Notes: generated from the letters alone by a model not told the origin. Shown: positions 13,428 through 35,500, counted from the first letter of the stretch. The stretch is DNA of 64,000 bases from Merluccius polli (GCA_030340625.1 JAOPHQ010000575.1:38501-102500), one strand, 5' to 3'. Made by a program: numbers and translations.

Positions 13428-14466
13428 ATGTATGTGTATGTGTGTGTGTATGTGTGTGTGTTTGTGTGTGTGCATGTATGTGTATGTGTGTGTGTGTATG
13501 TGTGTGTGCGTGTGTGCTGATCACATGTTGTGGAGCCCCAATGGAAGCTATTGAAACACTTAATGGGAATTATTTTGAAAGAAAGAATTATTGCACATCC
13601 TATTAGAGTGTAATTTTAATGTCACAATGCAAATGTCAAAATGAACATACCATACACTATGGACAAATAACAAACATATCAAATGACATTTTGGCCGTAT
13701 CACCCAGCCACATATGATAGCAACACGTAGCCTCTGCAAAATGAAACAGAGATGAGTGATGAGTTGTATTGTTTGTCAATCAATGTGCACATATCAGATG
13801 TCGAAAACCGCAATATGTCACCCCCAGTCGGTTTCCCCCACCGTGATCAACAGCTAATACAACACCATAAGCACAATTGAGATCATTGACAGATGAGCGC
13901 CACCAATTAGGACTTTATTACGGACTGCAAAATGTTATATTGAAAGTAACAACAAGAAACCCCCCAATCTCTGTATAGAAAATATATAACCACGGTTTTC
14001 TATTCTGAAAACATGCATGTGGTCTTTTTTTAATAAAAAGTATATTATAAAACAGAAATGGGAGTCCAGGAAATGTAAAAGGGGTGTAAAACAATGAGGT
14101 TCAGCAAAGCAAGACCCTTTTATTAATAAACAACGACAGAGCTACTTAAGTTTTAAAGACGTAAGTAGACCTAGTATGGCCCATATGTCAGTAATAACAA
14201 TGTCTTATTAGAATCGTAGGCTGATTATCTTTTAGGTCTACTTGAGGTGCAATTCTCAAACAGGTCCACTTTGATCCTTCATTCTCCGTTGACTATCCGC
14301 GTGATCTGTTCTCCATCATGTCTCGCTTTCTTTTCTGCATTTACAGAAACACGGGAGCTTCCATTAACTTATGAAAAACATACTTCAGAGACCTTTTAGT
14401 GCAGTAACGGCTGTAGAATACACATTCTCATTCTTTTAGAGTTCACCAGTTTCCTTTACTTCCCGT
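12361..14466. other. Intergenic between sorbs2 and atoh8
   Basis: No exon recognised. Contains a 250-base TG/TATG/CATG tract (13267-13518); the rest is low-copy AT-rich DNA that may include atoh8 3' UTR if distal poly(A) sites are used. Confidence 0.6.
13267..13518. repeat. TG/CATG compound microsatellite
   Basis: About 250 bases of TG with TATG and CATG interruptions. Five or more Cys/Val or His/Thr ORFs here are artefacts. Confidence 0.95.
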
Positions 14467-14618
14467 CTTTCTTCTTCTTCTTCTTCTTCTTCTTCTTCTT
14501 CTTCTTCTTCTTCTTCTTCTTCTCTTCTTCTTCTTCTTCTTCTTCTTCTTCTTCTTCTTCTTCTTCTTCTTCTTCTTCTTCTCTTCTTCTTCCTTCTTCT
14601 TCTTCTTCTTCTTCTTCT
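14467..14618. repeat. (TTC)n / (GAA)n triplet tract near atoh8 3' end
   Basis: About 150 bases of TTC on the plus strand (GAA on the atoh8 strand) with three small interruptions, starting 130 bases after the atoh8 stop codon. A purine-pyrimidine mirror tract able to form triplex DNA. Confidence 0.95.
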
Positions 14619-14669
14619 GGCATGTGCTCTCTTTTTGTTTTGCATTTTCGGAATGGACTCTCCTCTTCT

Positions 14670-14675
14670 TTTATT
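14670..14675 (-). terminator. Possible poly(A) signal of atoh8
   Basis: AATAAA on the minus strand 73 bases after the atoh8 stop. If used, the 3' UTR would be under 100 bases and would exclude the GAA tract below it. AATAAA at 14120-14125 is an alternative downstream site. Confidence 0.35.
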
Positions 14676-14747
14676 CCATCACATAGGTGGGTCCAATGTG
14701 TGTAGGAAGAGGACTGGAGAAGGCATACTCAAACTCCTCTGGCCATG

Positions 14748-24066
<9,319 letters not shown>

Positions 24067-24195
24067 GTTTGCTGGTGGTGCTGCTGGTGCTGGTGCTGGT
24101 GGTGCTAGTGCTCCTAGGGGTGCTGGTACTGGTGGTGCTGCTGGTGCTGGTTTTGCTGGTGGTGGTTCTGGTGCTGGTGGTGCTGGGTGTGCAGA
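24067..24195. repeat. GCTGGT-rich imperfect triplet tract in atoh8 5' UTR
   Basis: GCTGGTGGTGCTGCTGGTG-type sequence directly upstream of the atoh8 start codon (on the gene strand, AGCACCACC). It encodes a Pro/Ala stretch if the upstream in-frame ATG at 24219 is used, which argues that this part is untranslated. Confidence 0.7.
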
Positions 24196-24390
24196 GCTAC
24201 AATACCATGAATGGGTCAATCAGAAGAAGCGCTTCTCCAAAGTCCAGCTCCCCTAATAATAAGTGATGGCGAGGCGGTTCCCCACCTGCAGGACTCCCTC
24301 ACCCACCACGCCGCTGTCCTCCGAGCAGACCCGTGCGGCGGGACCTCTCGCTCTCTGGACCCGGTCCTGTCGGCATTACTAGTCCACAGG

Positions 24391-24800
24391 GGGGGGGGGG
24401 GGGGGGGGGGGTGTATTATGTCAAAGCCAAAGCCAAAAAAAAAAGTCCAACTTCACTTCCCCGGACCTCAAAGCGACCCGGTCCAACGGCCGCTGCTGTA
24501 CTCGGAAAGTGATGTGGGCTGCATTCACACCGTGCAGCCCGGTCCAAACAAGACCAGCAGATGTCGAGGTGTAGCGGTCCGCCTTGTGGCTCCGGTCTGT
24601 CTGGAGAGCAACACGGGCTGTTTAGTAAGCTATGGAGACACGGAACCAGCCGGCCTGGCCTGGATGGATCCAGCAGGACGTGTTACCCCGGCAGAACTCA
24701 CTGCCCTGGACTGACACTTAAAACTGCTTTCAATTCATTTACATTACTTCTAGTTCTGCTCCAAGTTACACCCCCCCCCCCCCCTCTCTCTCTCTGTCTC

Positions 24801-24858
<58 letters not shown>

Positions 24859-25373
24859 CCCCCTCTCTCTCCCCCCTGGCTCCAGCCTGTCTGCATAGCA
24901 ACATACCAAATGATCCACGGCGTCACAGGTTTATCTGGACCGCCTCTGTGGGTCGTTATAAATATAAAGTCCGGAGTAGAATCAGCCAAGTCGGGTCTCG
25001 AGCCTGCGCTCCTCCGGTGGGCTCCGTCTGTCTGTCTGTCTGACTGTCCGTCTGTCTGTCAGACTGTCTGACGGTGGGCTCCGTCTGTCTGTCTGTCGGT
25101 CTGTCTGTCTGTCTGTCTGACCGGAGGGCTGTCTCTCCTCACCAGGAGGACCAGCTGGAGCCGGGAGAGGGGCGCGCTGTGCGGGCTGAGACCGCCCTGC
25201 TTGGACCCCCAGACCGCCCTGCTGAACCCCCAGACCGCCCTGCTGAACCCCCAGACCGGGGTGTGGAACCGGGGGTCCAGACTCCCATTATGGGAGCGAT
25301 GCATCCCGTGGTGCCGCACGCACGCGCACACATACACACACACACACACACACACGCGCGCGCGCGCAGATAT

Positions 25374-25423
<50 letters not shown>

Positions 25424-25690
25424 CCCAAATAGTCACCCTTTGCCCCACTATTTTCACTATTATCACTAAATCAATAACGAATCAATAAAGTTAAAAGGAA
25501 AAACACACTCGTGGCACGACAGCGCTGCTGTGTGGTACGAGCTAGGCACTACATCCACCTTTCGGTCTTGGATTGAACTAATAATAATAATAATAACAAC
25601 AACAATAATAATAAGAATAAGAATAATAAGAATAACAACAATAATAATAACAATAATAATACATTAAATAATAATGACGGCAAAGTTCGT
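24391..25690. other. Divergent intergenic region between atoh8 and tmem129
   Basis: Both genes point away from this region, so it should hold both promoters. It contains a G homopolymer of about 23 (24391-24413), a (CT)n tract (24780-24866), a TCTG tetranucleotide tract (25027-25118), a 21-bp AGACCGCCCTGCTGAACCCC-type triplication (25191-25257) and CA tracts (25333-25421). A TATAAATA at about 24958 was seen but is not near either start. Confidence 0.6.
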
Positions 25691-25694
25691 CACA

Positions 25695-25705
25695 CGGAAG
25701 TGACG
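25695..25705 (+). promoter_or_regulatory. ETS-type promoter motif ahead of tmem129
   Basis: CGGAAGTGACG about 100 bases before the tmem129 start codon is a classic ETS site of TATA-less housekeeping promoters; a second TTTCCGG lies at about 25714-25720. No TATA box is seen in this position. Confidence 0.5.
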
Positions 25706-25805
25706 CATTTATGTTTCCGGTGTCAGGCTGCCGACGCCAAGCGCAAATAAACACCAACAACACGAAACAAGATGTGAGTGGTGGTTCGGTGACGGTACCG
25801 GAACC

Positions 25806-28800
25806 ATGGAGAGTCCCGACGCCACCTTCACCCTGGCCTACCTGGTCTTCTCCTTCTGCTTCGTCTTCACGCCAAACGAGTTCCGGTCGGCGGGTCTGAC
25901 CGTCCAGAACCTGTTCTCCTCCTGGCTGGGGAGCGAGGACGTGGGCTTCATCCAGTACCACGTCCGGAGGACCAGCACCACCCTGCTGGTCCACTCCTCA
26001 CTACCCCTGGGTGAGGTCATGGACTCTGTGTTTACTGACCATGCCAAGAAAACAACTACTTTGTTGTTGTTGTCTATGTGTGTAACAGAACTGATTATAG
26101 TTCTGGTGCTGCTGGTCGGTCCTGGTTGTGTTACTTATGATGCACTTGAACCTCAGTCTGAATGGTGAAGAGGGATGGGATAGGGAAACCTAATGGACGA
26201 CTGAACAACAGAGGGAATATGTTGACAAAACACCGCTTGGAAAGCAGGTTCTGGGCCTTCGTAGGAGGCACCTTGTACCCTGAGATGGTTTGGTTTCCAT
26301 CCATATCTCAGGCTGAAGGTGCCTGTAGGGGAGCAGCTTTTTAAGATTGATTGATAAGAGAGTCCATACTGGACCATACTGTCCATACTGTACGAGGTTG
26401 TTGTAAGTTTGTTTTGGACCTTTCAGGGTACTATGCTGGGATGTGTATAGCTGCTCCGGAGAAGAACCTGCCATACATCCACCTGGTCAGCACCCCCCTT
26501 GCCTCTTTTCAACATGTGTCTCATTGTGTCCTTTTTCTTTACCTGCTGCATCCCTATGTGAGGAGGTTTACCATGTCTCCGATAGGCTCAAAATTGTGAA
26601 TTGGCAGTAATTTGAGTAGTATAAACAACAGCAACATCAATTGCACAAACATGATCCACCAGATGTGGTGCTGTTGTTTTGTGTAACAAACATCAATCGG
26701 TCTATAACATAACTATAACATGGTTTATAATGAAGGAATAAACCATGACGGACTGTCTTATACTTTGGCGCTGGTAAGCAAACTCACTATTGTACTATAG
26801 ACCGCATCATCACCCCCCTTGTACATTTTTTTAACGGGACAGTAAGGAGTGGTTTATTCCGCTTACCAACAAAGATTAGATATTAGTGACTTTCATCTAT
26901 AATATTTTGGGGTTTTATTGACTTAATCAGCTCAAATTGAAATATTCTTCAGCGGTGTTTTGAGCATATTGTTGTGTGTGTTGTCAAGCAACATCTGGTT
27001 GTGTTGTCAAGCAACATCTGGTCGTCTATTTGACTGTTGTTAATGTTCCATTTATAGTGAACTGATTTGGAACTGTTCAAAATTATGTTAAATTAATAAC
27101 ATATTGACTAATCAGAATCAAGTATTCAACAATGCTGTGGTATACCAAAAAAATATGTTTACAAAACAATCCACGTCCCGTGGCAATCTGAGGATATGTA
27201 TTATTATTCTATATAGTAAGCAGTGACATGTTTTCTGTTGAAAAACAACAAACCCCAGTGAGTACACATAATGTTAATGCAACCAAATGCAACCTCTTTC
27301 TCCAGGTGAGTGCTGGCTGGCAAGCCTTTCTGGTCCTCTCCCTATGTCTCCAGCTGGTCAGCTGGGGTCTTGTCATTTACTGGTCTCGCCGCCAGTGGTC
27401 CAATCATCCAATCTGCAGGACTTTGCAGGCCCATGCTCAGCCCCAACGCTCGGGCTGGGGTGCCGTGGCAACAAGCATCAATACAGAGTTCAGGAGGATT
27501 GACAAGTTTGCTACAGGGGCTCCTGGAGCAAGGGTCATTGTTACCGATACTTGGGTATTGAAGGTAAACACAATAGTATGCACTGACACTTAAACACTTT
27601 ACAGCTTTGAAAAATACATGCAATGTTGTTCTAAGTGAAATGCTGCTATGCTTAAAGTGATGGACAACAGAAATCCGTAATTTACTTCTAGTTATGTTAT
27701 TAAGGGTTATTAAGGTGTTTGTTAAGCATCAGAAAATGATGTTCCATGAAATCCACTGCAATCTCACGTCATTTCAGTCTAATCGATTTCCTTCTATTCC
27801 TTCAAGCCGATTTAATGGGCTTTTTGCACTTAAACAAGTTTAAAATTCCCTTGGTAATATAAGTTAACTTCTGTATTTTTCTCTCCATTTGCAAAGCGGG
27901 TGTACATATTTTTTTATTGGTGTCATTGAATATTGGTAAAATTGGTAAAATATATATTTGATACAATTGCCCTGGAAATTATTGAAAATGCCCCCAGGGG
28001 AAAAAATATATATAATTCCTACTTTATTTTGTTTTTAGATCCTGTTGGCCATCACATTAAGCAAACTGGAACATAACTTAAATGTCACAATGTTAACCAT
28101 TTGTTGACACCATTTTGAGTGAATGTATGTGGCTTCTCCAGTTGAAAGTGAGTTGACTGAATATTATGAGTCACGCCTGTGTGCCACCAGTTTGCCCTCG
28201 TTGCACGTGTCAGGTTTCACACTAAATGTTATATGACGTCCCATCTGATTGCCCATTGTCTGCTTACATCAGACAGCCTGGCTACTATGTTAAATAACAG
28301 GTTTCTATGAATTTTGGCGTGCAGATGACCACATGAGAAATAATCCTGGAATGCAACCTGAAACCAGATATTTGGGCTCTGACTGAATCTCTTTGCATCC
28401 TATGCATCAAATGTTTTCTAATATTCCAAATACAATTTGAGGTTATTTGCAGGCATAGGACTGTCCCACTTCCATTGTCCTATTTCCATATGTCCATGAC
28501 CATAAAGAGTTACATTATGTTAGTTATGGGTAGCATTTTTTGATCAAATTTGCTTTTTTTACCATTACCATGGCATGTCACATGACGGGCTATTAGGGAC
28601 ATTCTGAGATGAATAAATGTTAAAGAAAGCCTCTTGGCAATTGGTACACAGTCTTAAGTTTTCTGCTCTTAATGTGTTCTGAATGTGTCTTAATTATAAT
28701 ATGGTCAGTGCTCACAACCGTGAACTTGTTTAGAAGGTAATCGCTAATAATGCACTAGCGGGTGTACTTTTTTTTTTTTTATTGGTGTCATTGAATATTG

Positions 28801-31110
28801 GTCTGTCATGCAACATAGAAAAAATAAGGTATTTCATAAGATTTGATAAAATTGCCCTGGAAATTATTGGAAATGCCCCCAGGGGAATATATATATATAA
28901 TTCCTACTTTATTTTGTTTTTAGATCCTGTTGTCCATCACTTTAAGCAAACTGGAACATAACTTAAATGTTACAAAGTTAACCATTTGTTGACGCCATTT
29001 TGAGTGAATGTTTGTGGCTTCTCCAGTTGAAAGTGAGTTGACTGAATATTATGAGTCACGCCTGTGTGCCACCAGTTTCCCGTTGTTGCACGTGTCGGAT
29101 TTCACACTAAATGTTACGTCCCATCTGATTGCCCATTGTCTAGTTACATCAGACATCCTGGCTACCGATAGATGTTAAATGACAGGTTTCTATGAATTTT
29201 GGGGTGTAGATGACAAATAATCCTGGAATGCAACCTGAAACCAGATATTTTGGCTGTGACTTAATCTCTTTGCATCCTATGCATCAAATGTTTTCTAATA
29301 TTCAAAATGGAATTTGAGGTAATTTTCAGGCATAGGACTGTCCCACTTCCACTTTTTTACCATTACCATGGCATGTCACATGACGGGCTATTAGGGACAT
29401 TCTGAGATGAATAAATGTTAAAGAAAGCCTCTTGGCAATTGGTCCACCGTTTTCTGCTCTTAATGTGTTTTGAATGTGTCTTAATTATAATATGGTCAGT
29501 GCTCACAACAGTGAACTTGTTTAGAAGGTAATCGCTAATAATGCACTAGTGAGCAGTAGTAGCACTGTGGAGATGTTTGTTCTCCTATATTACCTACAGA
29601 ATGAGTTGAGAGACACAAATGTAGGAGAGGGAAAGCCTTATCTTGTCTTATCGCTTTTGTTGTCTCATACCCATTACAGGTGGCCACCTATCATGTCCAC
29701 GTAGCACAACAGACTGACACTCACCTGAGTGTGACAGACTCAAGACAGCATCAGATGAGCCCAGATTCAGCCACACCGACTCAGATTCTGACCATTAGAG
29801 TGGCCAGCATCAACCCAGCCGTGAATTCATTTGATATCAGGTATGTTTGAACAAATGTGTCTGTTTATGCTATCCGAATTGTACTCATGGCCTATGTCTG
29901 CCAATTGTTGCCGATTGTTATGTATCGCAATCTCCTGATGTCTCTAAGGGTTTTTTCTGCTAGCTGCCTTATTTGGTATCTGAACTGAAAATGTTGCCAT
30001 TATCCCAAAGCATGACTCCACAAAATAGGCTTTGTTTAGCTCTGCTCAGTTGATAAATCCAAAATGATTACATTCAATTTGAAACAAAACTATGTTCTCA
30101 CTGTTTATATTTACATTGACTTGTAACAGCTACAACAATTGGTATAGTAATAGTTATATAGCTGTCATAGCTATCGCAATATAGCCTTAAAAAAAATCAA
30201 AACTTTCAAATGCTTCATCCTCATCATGTGCGCAGGCTGATGTCCACAGAATACAGTGAGCTGAGGGAGAAATTGCATGCTCCCATTAGAAGTGCTACCA
30301 ATGTGGTTATACACCAAACCATCAGTGAGCTATTTTTAGACACATTCAAAGCTCATGCTGAACTCAATCAGCCCTACATGCTCCCCAGTGAAATGGTAAA
30401 TATCATTGACACTATGCATATAAATCATTTCTACTGCCATATGCCAAGGTTAAATGTTGATCTCTTACATAATGTTCTTGGTCTTTGGTGTAGGAAGTAG
30501 AGCTATGTATTGGCTGTTTGCAGGTCCCTGCTGGAACTAAGCTAATCAGGCTATGTTGTGAAGAAGGTCAGTACAGTTCATTCTACATTTAAAAAGTAGC
30601 TTCACGCTAAAGTACCTTTTCTGAGTTTGCGGATAATTTAGGGTGAAGTTGTCAGTGCTCATTTATTTTAGTAGAACAATTTAATTCTGTTGACATCTAA
30701 CACTTTCCAAAAATGGTGATGAATTAGTTAGCTTGATTGTATAATATATTACAAAAATGGAAAAGCATAAAAGAAGGATCTTCACTTAATTCATCATTAC
30801 TGTGATGTAAGAATATTTTGAGTTGTTATGCTTTAGATGGCCACAATCCCACAAAAGTAGCATATTGTAATTAAAGTAGTTAAATGTTGTGCGTTTCTGA
30901 ATAACAACAAATTGACCATCCTGTGCCTCAGGTAGTGACAATGAGTGCCGACAGTGCTTCTGCAGACCGATGTGGTGTCTGTCCTGTTTGGGTCGATGGT
31001 TCGCCAGCCGCCAGAACCAGGAGAGGCCCGAGACCTGGCTGGCCAGCTGCGTCCCTTGCCCTACTTGCAGGTCCAAATTCTGCATACTTGACGTTTGTCT
31101 GATTCGCTGA
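25806..31110 (+). CDS. tmem129: TMEM129 ER-membrane E3 ubiquitin ligase
   Basis: ER-resident E3 ubiquitin-protein ligase of the TMEM129 family, which works in ER-associated degradation with its atypical RING facing the cytosol. Exons: 25806-26010, 26427-26485, 27306-27563, 29680-29840, 30236-30395, 30494-30566, 30932-31110; phases all close, 364 residues (human 362). Visible are an N-terminal hydrophobic segment (residues about 7-25, LAYLVFSFCFVFTPNEF), a second membrane segment at about 92-113 in exon 3, the conserved block NTEFRRIDKFATGAPGAR, and a cysteine-only RING-like C-terminus. Cysteines there include 286/289, 302/303, 311/314/316, 321/324, 345/348/351, 356 and 361, with no His ligand. 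The gene lies head-to-tail with slbp about 1.45 kb downstream; in human the same two genes are neighbours. An AATAAA 283 bases after the stop is the likely poly(A) signal. Confidence 0.96.
27896..29551. repeat. Tandem duplication of about 0.8 kb in tmem129 intron 3
   Basis: Two diverged copies, about 27896-28756 and 28757-29551. Each begins GCGGGTGTAC or AGCGGGTGTAC, contains TTGGTGTCATTGAATATTGG, GCCCCCAGGGGAA, CATTTTGAGTGAATGT and ATGAGTCACGCCTGTGTGCC, and ends GAAGGTAATCGCTAATAATG. Copy 2 lacks about 70 bases present in copy 1. No coding content. Confidence 0.9.
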
Positions 31111-31392
31111 TTACACAGACCCCCGCCGGGAGACTGGAGGCGCATCGAAGTGGTTCATGAAATACTGTACAATGAGTATTGTACAGCTTCATGTACTATC
31201 TCTATATAACCATTGTGGAAAGATGCATCAAAGATATATCAAATATAATTGTAGTCATTCTTTTTCTGTGTCTACAATTTTATATGCAAAATGTTTGTTA
31301 CTCACTAAGACATTATATATGGTGTTATTTTCATACAGTTCAGTGCCTAAAACAATGTCCCCAGTGCAATTTCAATGCAGGGGATGAAATCC

Positions 31393-31398
31393 AATAAA
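31393..31398 (+). terminator. Poly(A) signal of tmem129
   Basis: AATAAA 283 bases after the tmem129 stop, followed within 25 bases by a GT/T-rich stretch (TTGTGTGTCTTTTTTT), the usual downstream element. Confidence 0.7.
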
Positions 31399-31876
31399 AT
31401 GCTGTTGCTTTTATTTTGCATTGTGTGTCTTTTTTTATCGCTATAAAATATATAAAATGAACATTTTCAATGGCTTGGCTAAATGAGGATTACGTGCAGA
31501 CGTGCATCGACTTCAAATGACGTCTCTAGCGGAACATGATCATTTTAGGGAAATATCATATTCACAAAGCCAAATTTAGCAACTCTAAACCTTCTTTTAT
31601 TGCTTTTGGTAGGGAAACAGAACAGTACATCAAAACCATCTATGACTCAAAAAATAAGAAAGCTGCTAAAACCATTCAGTTATGCTCTATTTTCAATGTA
31701 TTTATTTGAAACTCCCCCTGGTTCTGCTCCTGATCAATGTATTTTCTGTCTTAATGACTTTGTTTGCTTGTTCTTGTTTGTATCGTAAAGATTTAGTAAA
31801 GATTTATTTTTATTTTATTTTTAAAAACGTCTCTAGCGGAACGGACATCCGAGTCTCTTGTATTGCTTCGCTTTCT

Positions 31877-32111
31877 GGTTGGTTGGCTCATGCATAGACA
31901 TATATACATAGACGCCTCATGACGTGCTGGAACGTAAACCCAGCGTCGCCGCCATATTGGTTGGGTCTCCTCACTCTAGTCTACCATAGGAGTCAATGGG
32001 AGAGCAAGCTATGCCAGTATTTTGTGCAGCGTACGGCTCAGTATTGACACCAGATCGTGTGGGATTACCTTTAACAAGTAAGATTGAACAATAATTCTTA
32101 TTATTTAAAAA

Positions 32112-32176
<65 letters not shown>

Positions 32177-32398
32177 TCGTCCTGTATCATAAATAAATCT
32201 CTGCCATTTGTAACAAACCAAACCGTGTGAAAATCCGGTAAAGATTCGGGGAGTTATGCTTATTATTGTAGTTGGGGATACGCCTTCCTCAGTAGAAATG
32301 AATGCACTGGGGACGCACTGGGGACCCATCCAAGATGGCGGCCGCGCTGCTACGTCAGCTCTAACGGGCAGCGTCAGTCTATGAGGTTGGCTGGCTCA
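31877..32398. mobile_element. Foldback-like insertion just upstream of slbp
   Basis: Inner arms are inverted relatives: CGCCGCCATATTGGTTGGGT on the left and, read on the other strand, CGGCCGCCATCTTGGATGGG on the right, with further similarity outward to CATAGAC ends. The flanks are direct repeats GGTTGGTTGGCTCA (31877-31890) and GGTTGGCTGGCTCA (32385-32398), a possible 14-bp target duplication. The middle has an A run and (TA)n (32106-32171). Class unknown. Confidence 0.55.
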
Positions 32399-32431
32399 CG
32401 AGCGGCTGGACTCGCCAGGCCCGCCTCTTCC

Positions 32432-32443
32432 GGTCACATGACC
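32432..32443 (+). promoter_or_regulatory. Palindromic CACATG-type E-box ahead of slbp
   Basis: GGTCACATGACC is a perfect 12-bp palindrome of the TFE/MITF/USF class, about 120 bases before the slbp start codon. It is followed by TAGCGCGGG, an E2F-like core, which would suit a cell-cycle gene. Function is inferred from motif only. Confidence 0.4.
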
Positions 32444-32562
32444 TTTGTTGACGTAGCGCGGGTTTTCTTTTCACTACAGCCTACATCAACGGTTCAAACG
32501 CCACACACACACAGACAGTACTTCAAGTGTGGAGCCGCAGAAAAATACATCTAAGGAGAAAA

Positions 32563-35500
32563 ATGTCTTCTAGGTCAAGAAATGGACCATCTACTGCGGA
32601 CAGAAAAGATCACGAGAACAGGTGAGCTTCGAGAAGTTAGCCTGTAGCATAAAACGTGTTATAGTCCATTGAACGTCCTAGACGTTGGTGTTTAAATAAA
32701 TAAATAACCAGTAATGTAATTCACCGACACCGTGCGGTGCACCGTGTTTGCGGTACGTGTTAACCTAGTGTTAATATTGTATTAACCTTGTGTTAACATT
32801 AAGTTAACATTGTGTTCACATTAAGTTAACATTAAGTTAACATTGTGTTCACATTAAGTTAGCGTCACTCGACGCGCGCAGCCCAGTGGACGGCGGTCGG
32901 TCTCGCGCCACTCCGTGTTTCCCGCGGAGACGCGGAGGCTAGCAGGTTAGCATGTTAGCAGGCTAGCATGTTAGCAGGTTATCAGCCTAGTAGGTTAGCA
33001 GGCTGGTTAGCTCGTCACTTTGTTACCGGCTCTCTGTCCGGCTAACGGCGGCACTAGGTGTACCTAGGGGGCCGTGAAAGTTCATTATTCAGCGTGCTTC
33101 CACCTTGCTAGCCGTGTGTGTGTGTACTAGCCATGTATACATCATGTTATAATGTTATAGTGAAGTCTACGATGGGCGCTGAGCGACAGCTATGTGGTGG
33201 TTAACAATGGGTACAGGTTGGGGTGGTTTTACCCGTTAAAGGCACGGTGAGTTGAGGACACAACATCCTAAGTTGGCCCCTGCTCCCCGGCTGAACCACC
33301 CCATGATTATTTTTGTATGAGTATACATCGTTTCTTTAGGGAAATCCTACTCATTGTTGTGCCTTTTTTTTTTCTTTTTTTTTTAAATAAATAAATGGTG
33401 GCATTAAATAATGGATTATTTTGAAAAAGTTAATTTCACTGTGTGAAATTAACCTGGCCTACCCATGTACCCTGACGTTGTAGGAACAGTGGCCCATCCA
33501 CTTGGTCCCAGTGCAGGAAGAGGGGAGCAGATGGCAACCTGAGGACGAAGAGAGAGGACAACAATGATGAGGAACTGCAAACACATCCTGATGACAGACA
33601 TGCCAAGTAAGTTTGTGGTCTGTCTCAAAACAAGTCTTGACCATGGTTTATTTGCTTCAAAAAACCACGCGATGTAAAAATAAAGAAAATCTATTAGATA
33701 TATTTTTTGACTATTCATCTGAAATTGCTGCTTTTCCATTTTTCGGTCTTATCACTCCTTCCAAATGTATATGGAAGGAGTGACAAATGATACGTGATTA
33801 TATAATATCCTAATAAAGCTAGTCAACCTGTACATTTCACTGCCTTTCTCCCTTTGTGGAGTGCGGTGCCTGTCTTTGGCTCTGTTACTCCCAGATGGAC
33901 AAAAGAGGTGGAAGATTGAGATGCCAGTGCCTTATGCAGTTGCCTTCTTGTGTTACATGATGTTTCTATAGTTTCACTACACCAGAGAGTGATGGCCCAC
34001 TCTCTCGCTGTGTCAGGCAGTCGGACTGGGGCAGCCAGGTAGAGAATGAGGAGGCACTGATAAGGGACGTACGCAGAGACATGAACCGGTAAAAATACAC
34101 ACACGCATACATACCTCTTGCTTAATATTAACATAGGTTGTAAGGGAAGCATATGCAACCACTTGACCATTTTTTTTTAAAGGGAGGGATTTATGTGTCA
34201 ATTTTATATGGTCCTGTCACTGGAACTGTCCACGCAAAAACATGAAGTTACTCTCTAACATCTCCTTAATGAACATCACTGTCTGGTTTAGTTACAGGAG
34301 AAGGATATTGACTGCAGAGTTCTCTCAGCGAGAGAGGACGACTTCTTCTGGGAGGTATGGCTGACGAATTCACATAATTTACTTCTCTGCATAGTTTAGA
34401 ATACAATAGAACATAAAACATCTGTAAAAAAAGGTCAACAGTTAATTCTAGGCCTTTGCTAGCTAGTTTAGAGTGGTGAAATTGCCAGAGTGCATGTCTA
34501 GCAAGCCCACAGAAACAGCATAAAGCACCAAAAACCTGCATACCATAATAATAATACCATATAGATACACAACTTGGAGGTGTGCTTAAATATCCAGCTA
34601 CAATTTTAGATGTTTTTAGTTGGACAAATATATGTTTCTCAGAAGCTACTTGTTGATTAATCATTTGCAGTTTAGCTTAAAAGTCAATTAACTAACACAC
34701 TTTCCTTCTTGTGTCCAGCTCTGACTCCAGAGAGTCTACCCTTCATACAAGCGCAGAGACGGATGAGTCGGTTTTACTACGACGACAGAAACAGATCAAT
34801 TATGGAAAGAACACACTAGCCTACGATAGATATGTCAAAGAGGTCCCAAAGTAAGTCGGAACTTTTAAATAAACACACTAACATCATGCTCTAAACAAGA
34901 AAGGCAAACATGTAAATAAGGATGCAGCGATTAACCGATTTCACTATTAACCGCGAGCTTTTATTTGAAAGTATTTCTTTTTATTTTATTTTATTTAATT
35001 TGTTGTAATAAATGTGTTACTTCAATGTCACTACGTAATTGCTGCGTTCATGTCAGTCGTTTTTTGGCTCCTGTCATTGGTCAGCAACATTGCGGCTGCA
35101 GCAGTATGCTACCAAAGAGGTTGCCTGTAAAGGTTTTCCCAAACCGAAAGGTTGATTGGGAATACTTTAAATTAACAGACAACAAAACACAACAGCAACC
35201 TTCAGCATTTGTTCGCAGTGCAAAATGTCTATGGCATTTCACAGCAGCACTACCGCCATGCGCACACATGAAACACATGAAAAGATAGCATACAGGTGCT
35301 ATTCTGGAAGGTGGACTGCCAGAAAAGGCAACACTGTGGGCCAATTACACAAGAGCGCCCACTTTACCATTGTTTTCCTATGGTACAGCGCGCCTGTGCT
35401 AAACTGCTTTTTTTTTAAATGCACTTCAAAATTCATTGCCGTGCATAAAAGTTTAAATGTTTCAACATTGGGCGCTCGTCGCGGACTATATCTTTTTTCG

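Noticed and set aside
14436..14645. Arg/Glu-rich 69-codon ORF
   Set aside because: Translation of the (GAA)n tract.
24953..24972. TATAAATA as a TATA box for tmem129 or atoh8
   Set aside because: About 840 bases from the tmem129 start and in the wrong orientation for atoh8; the ETS motif near 25695 is a better promoter candidate.
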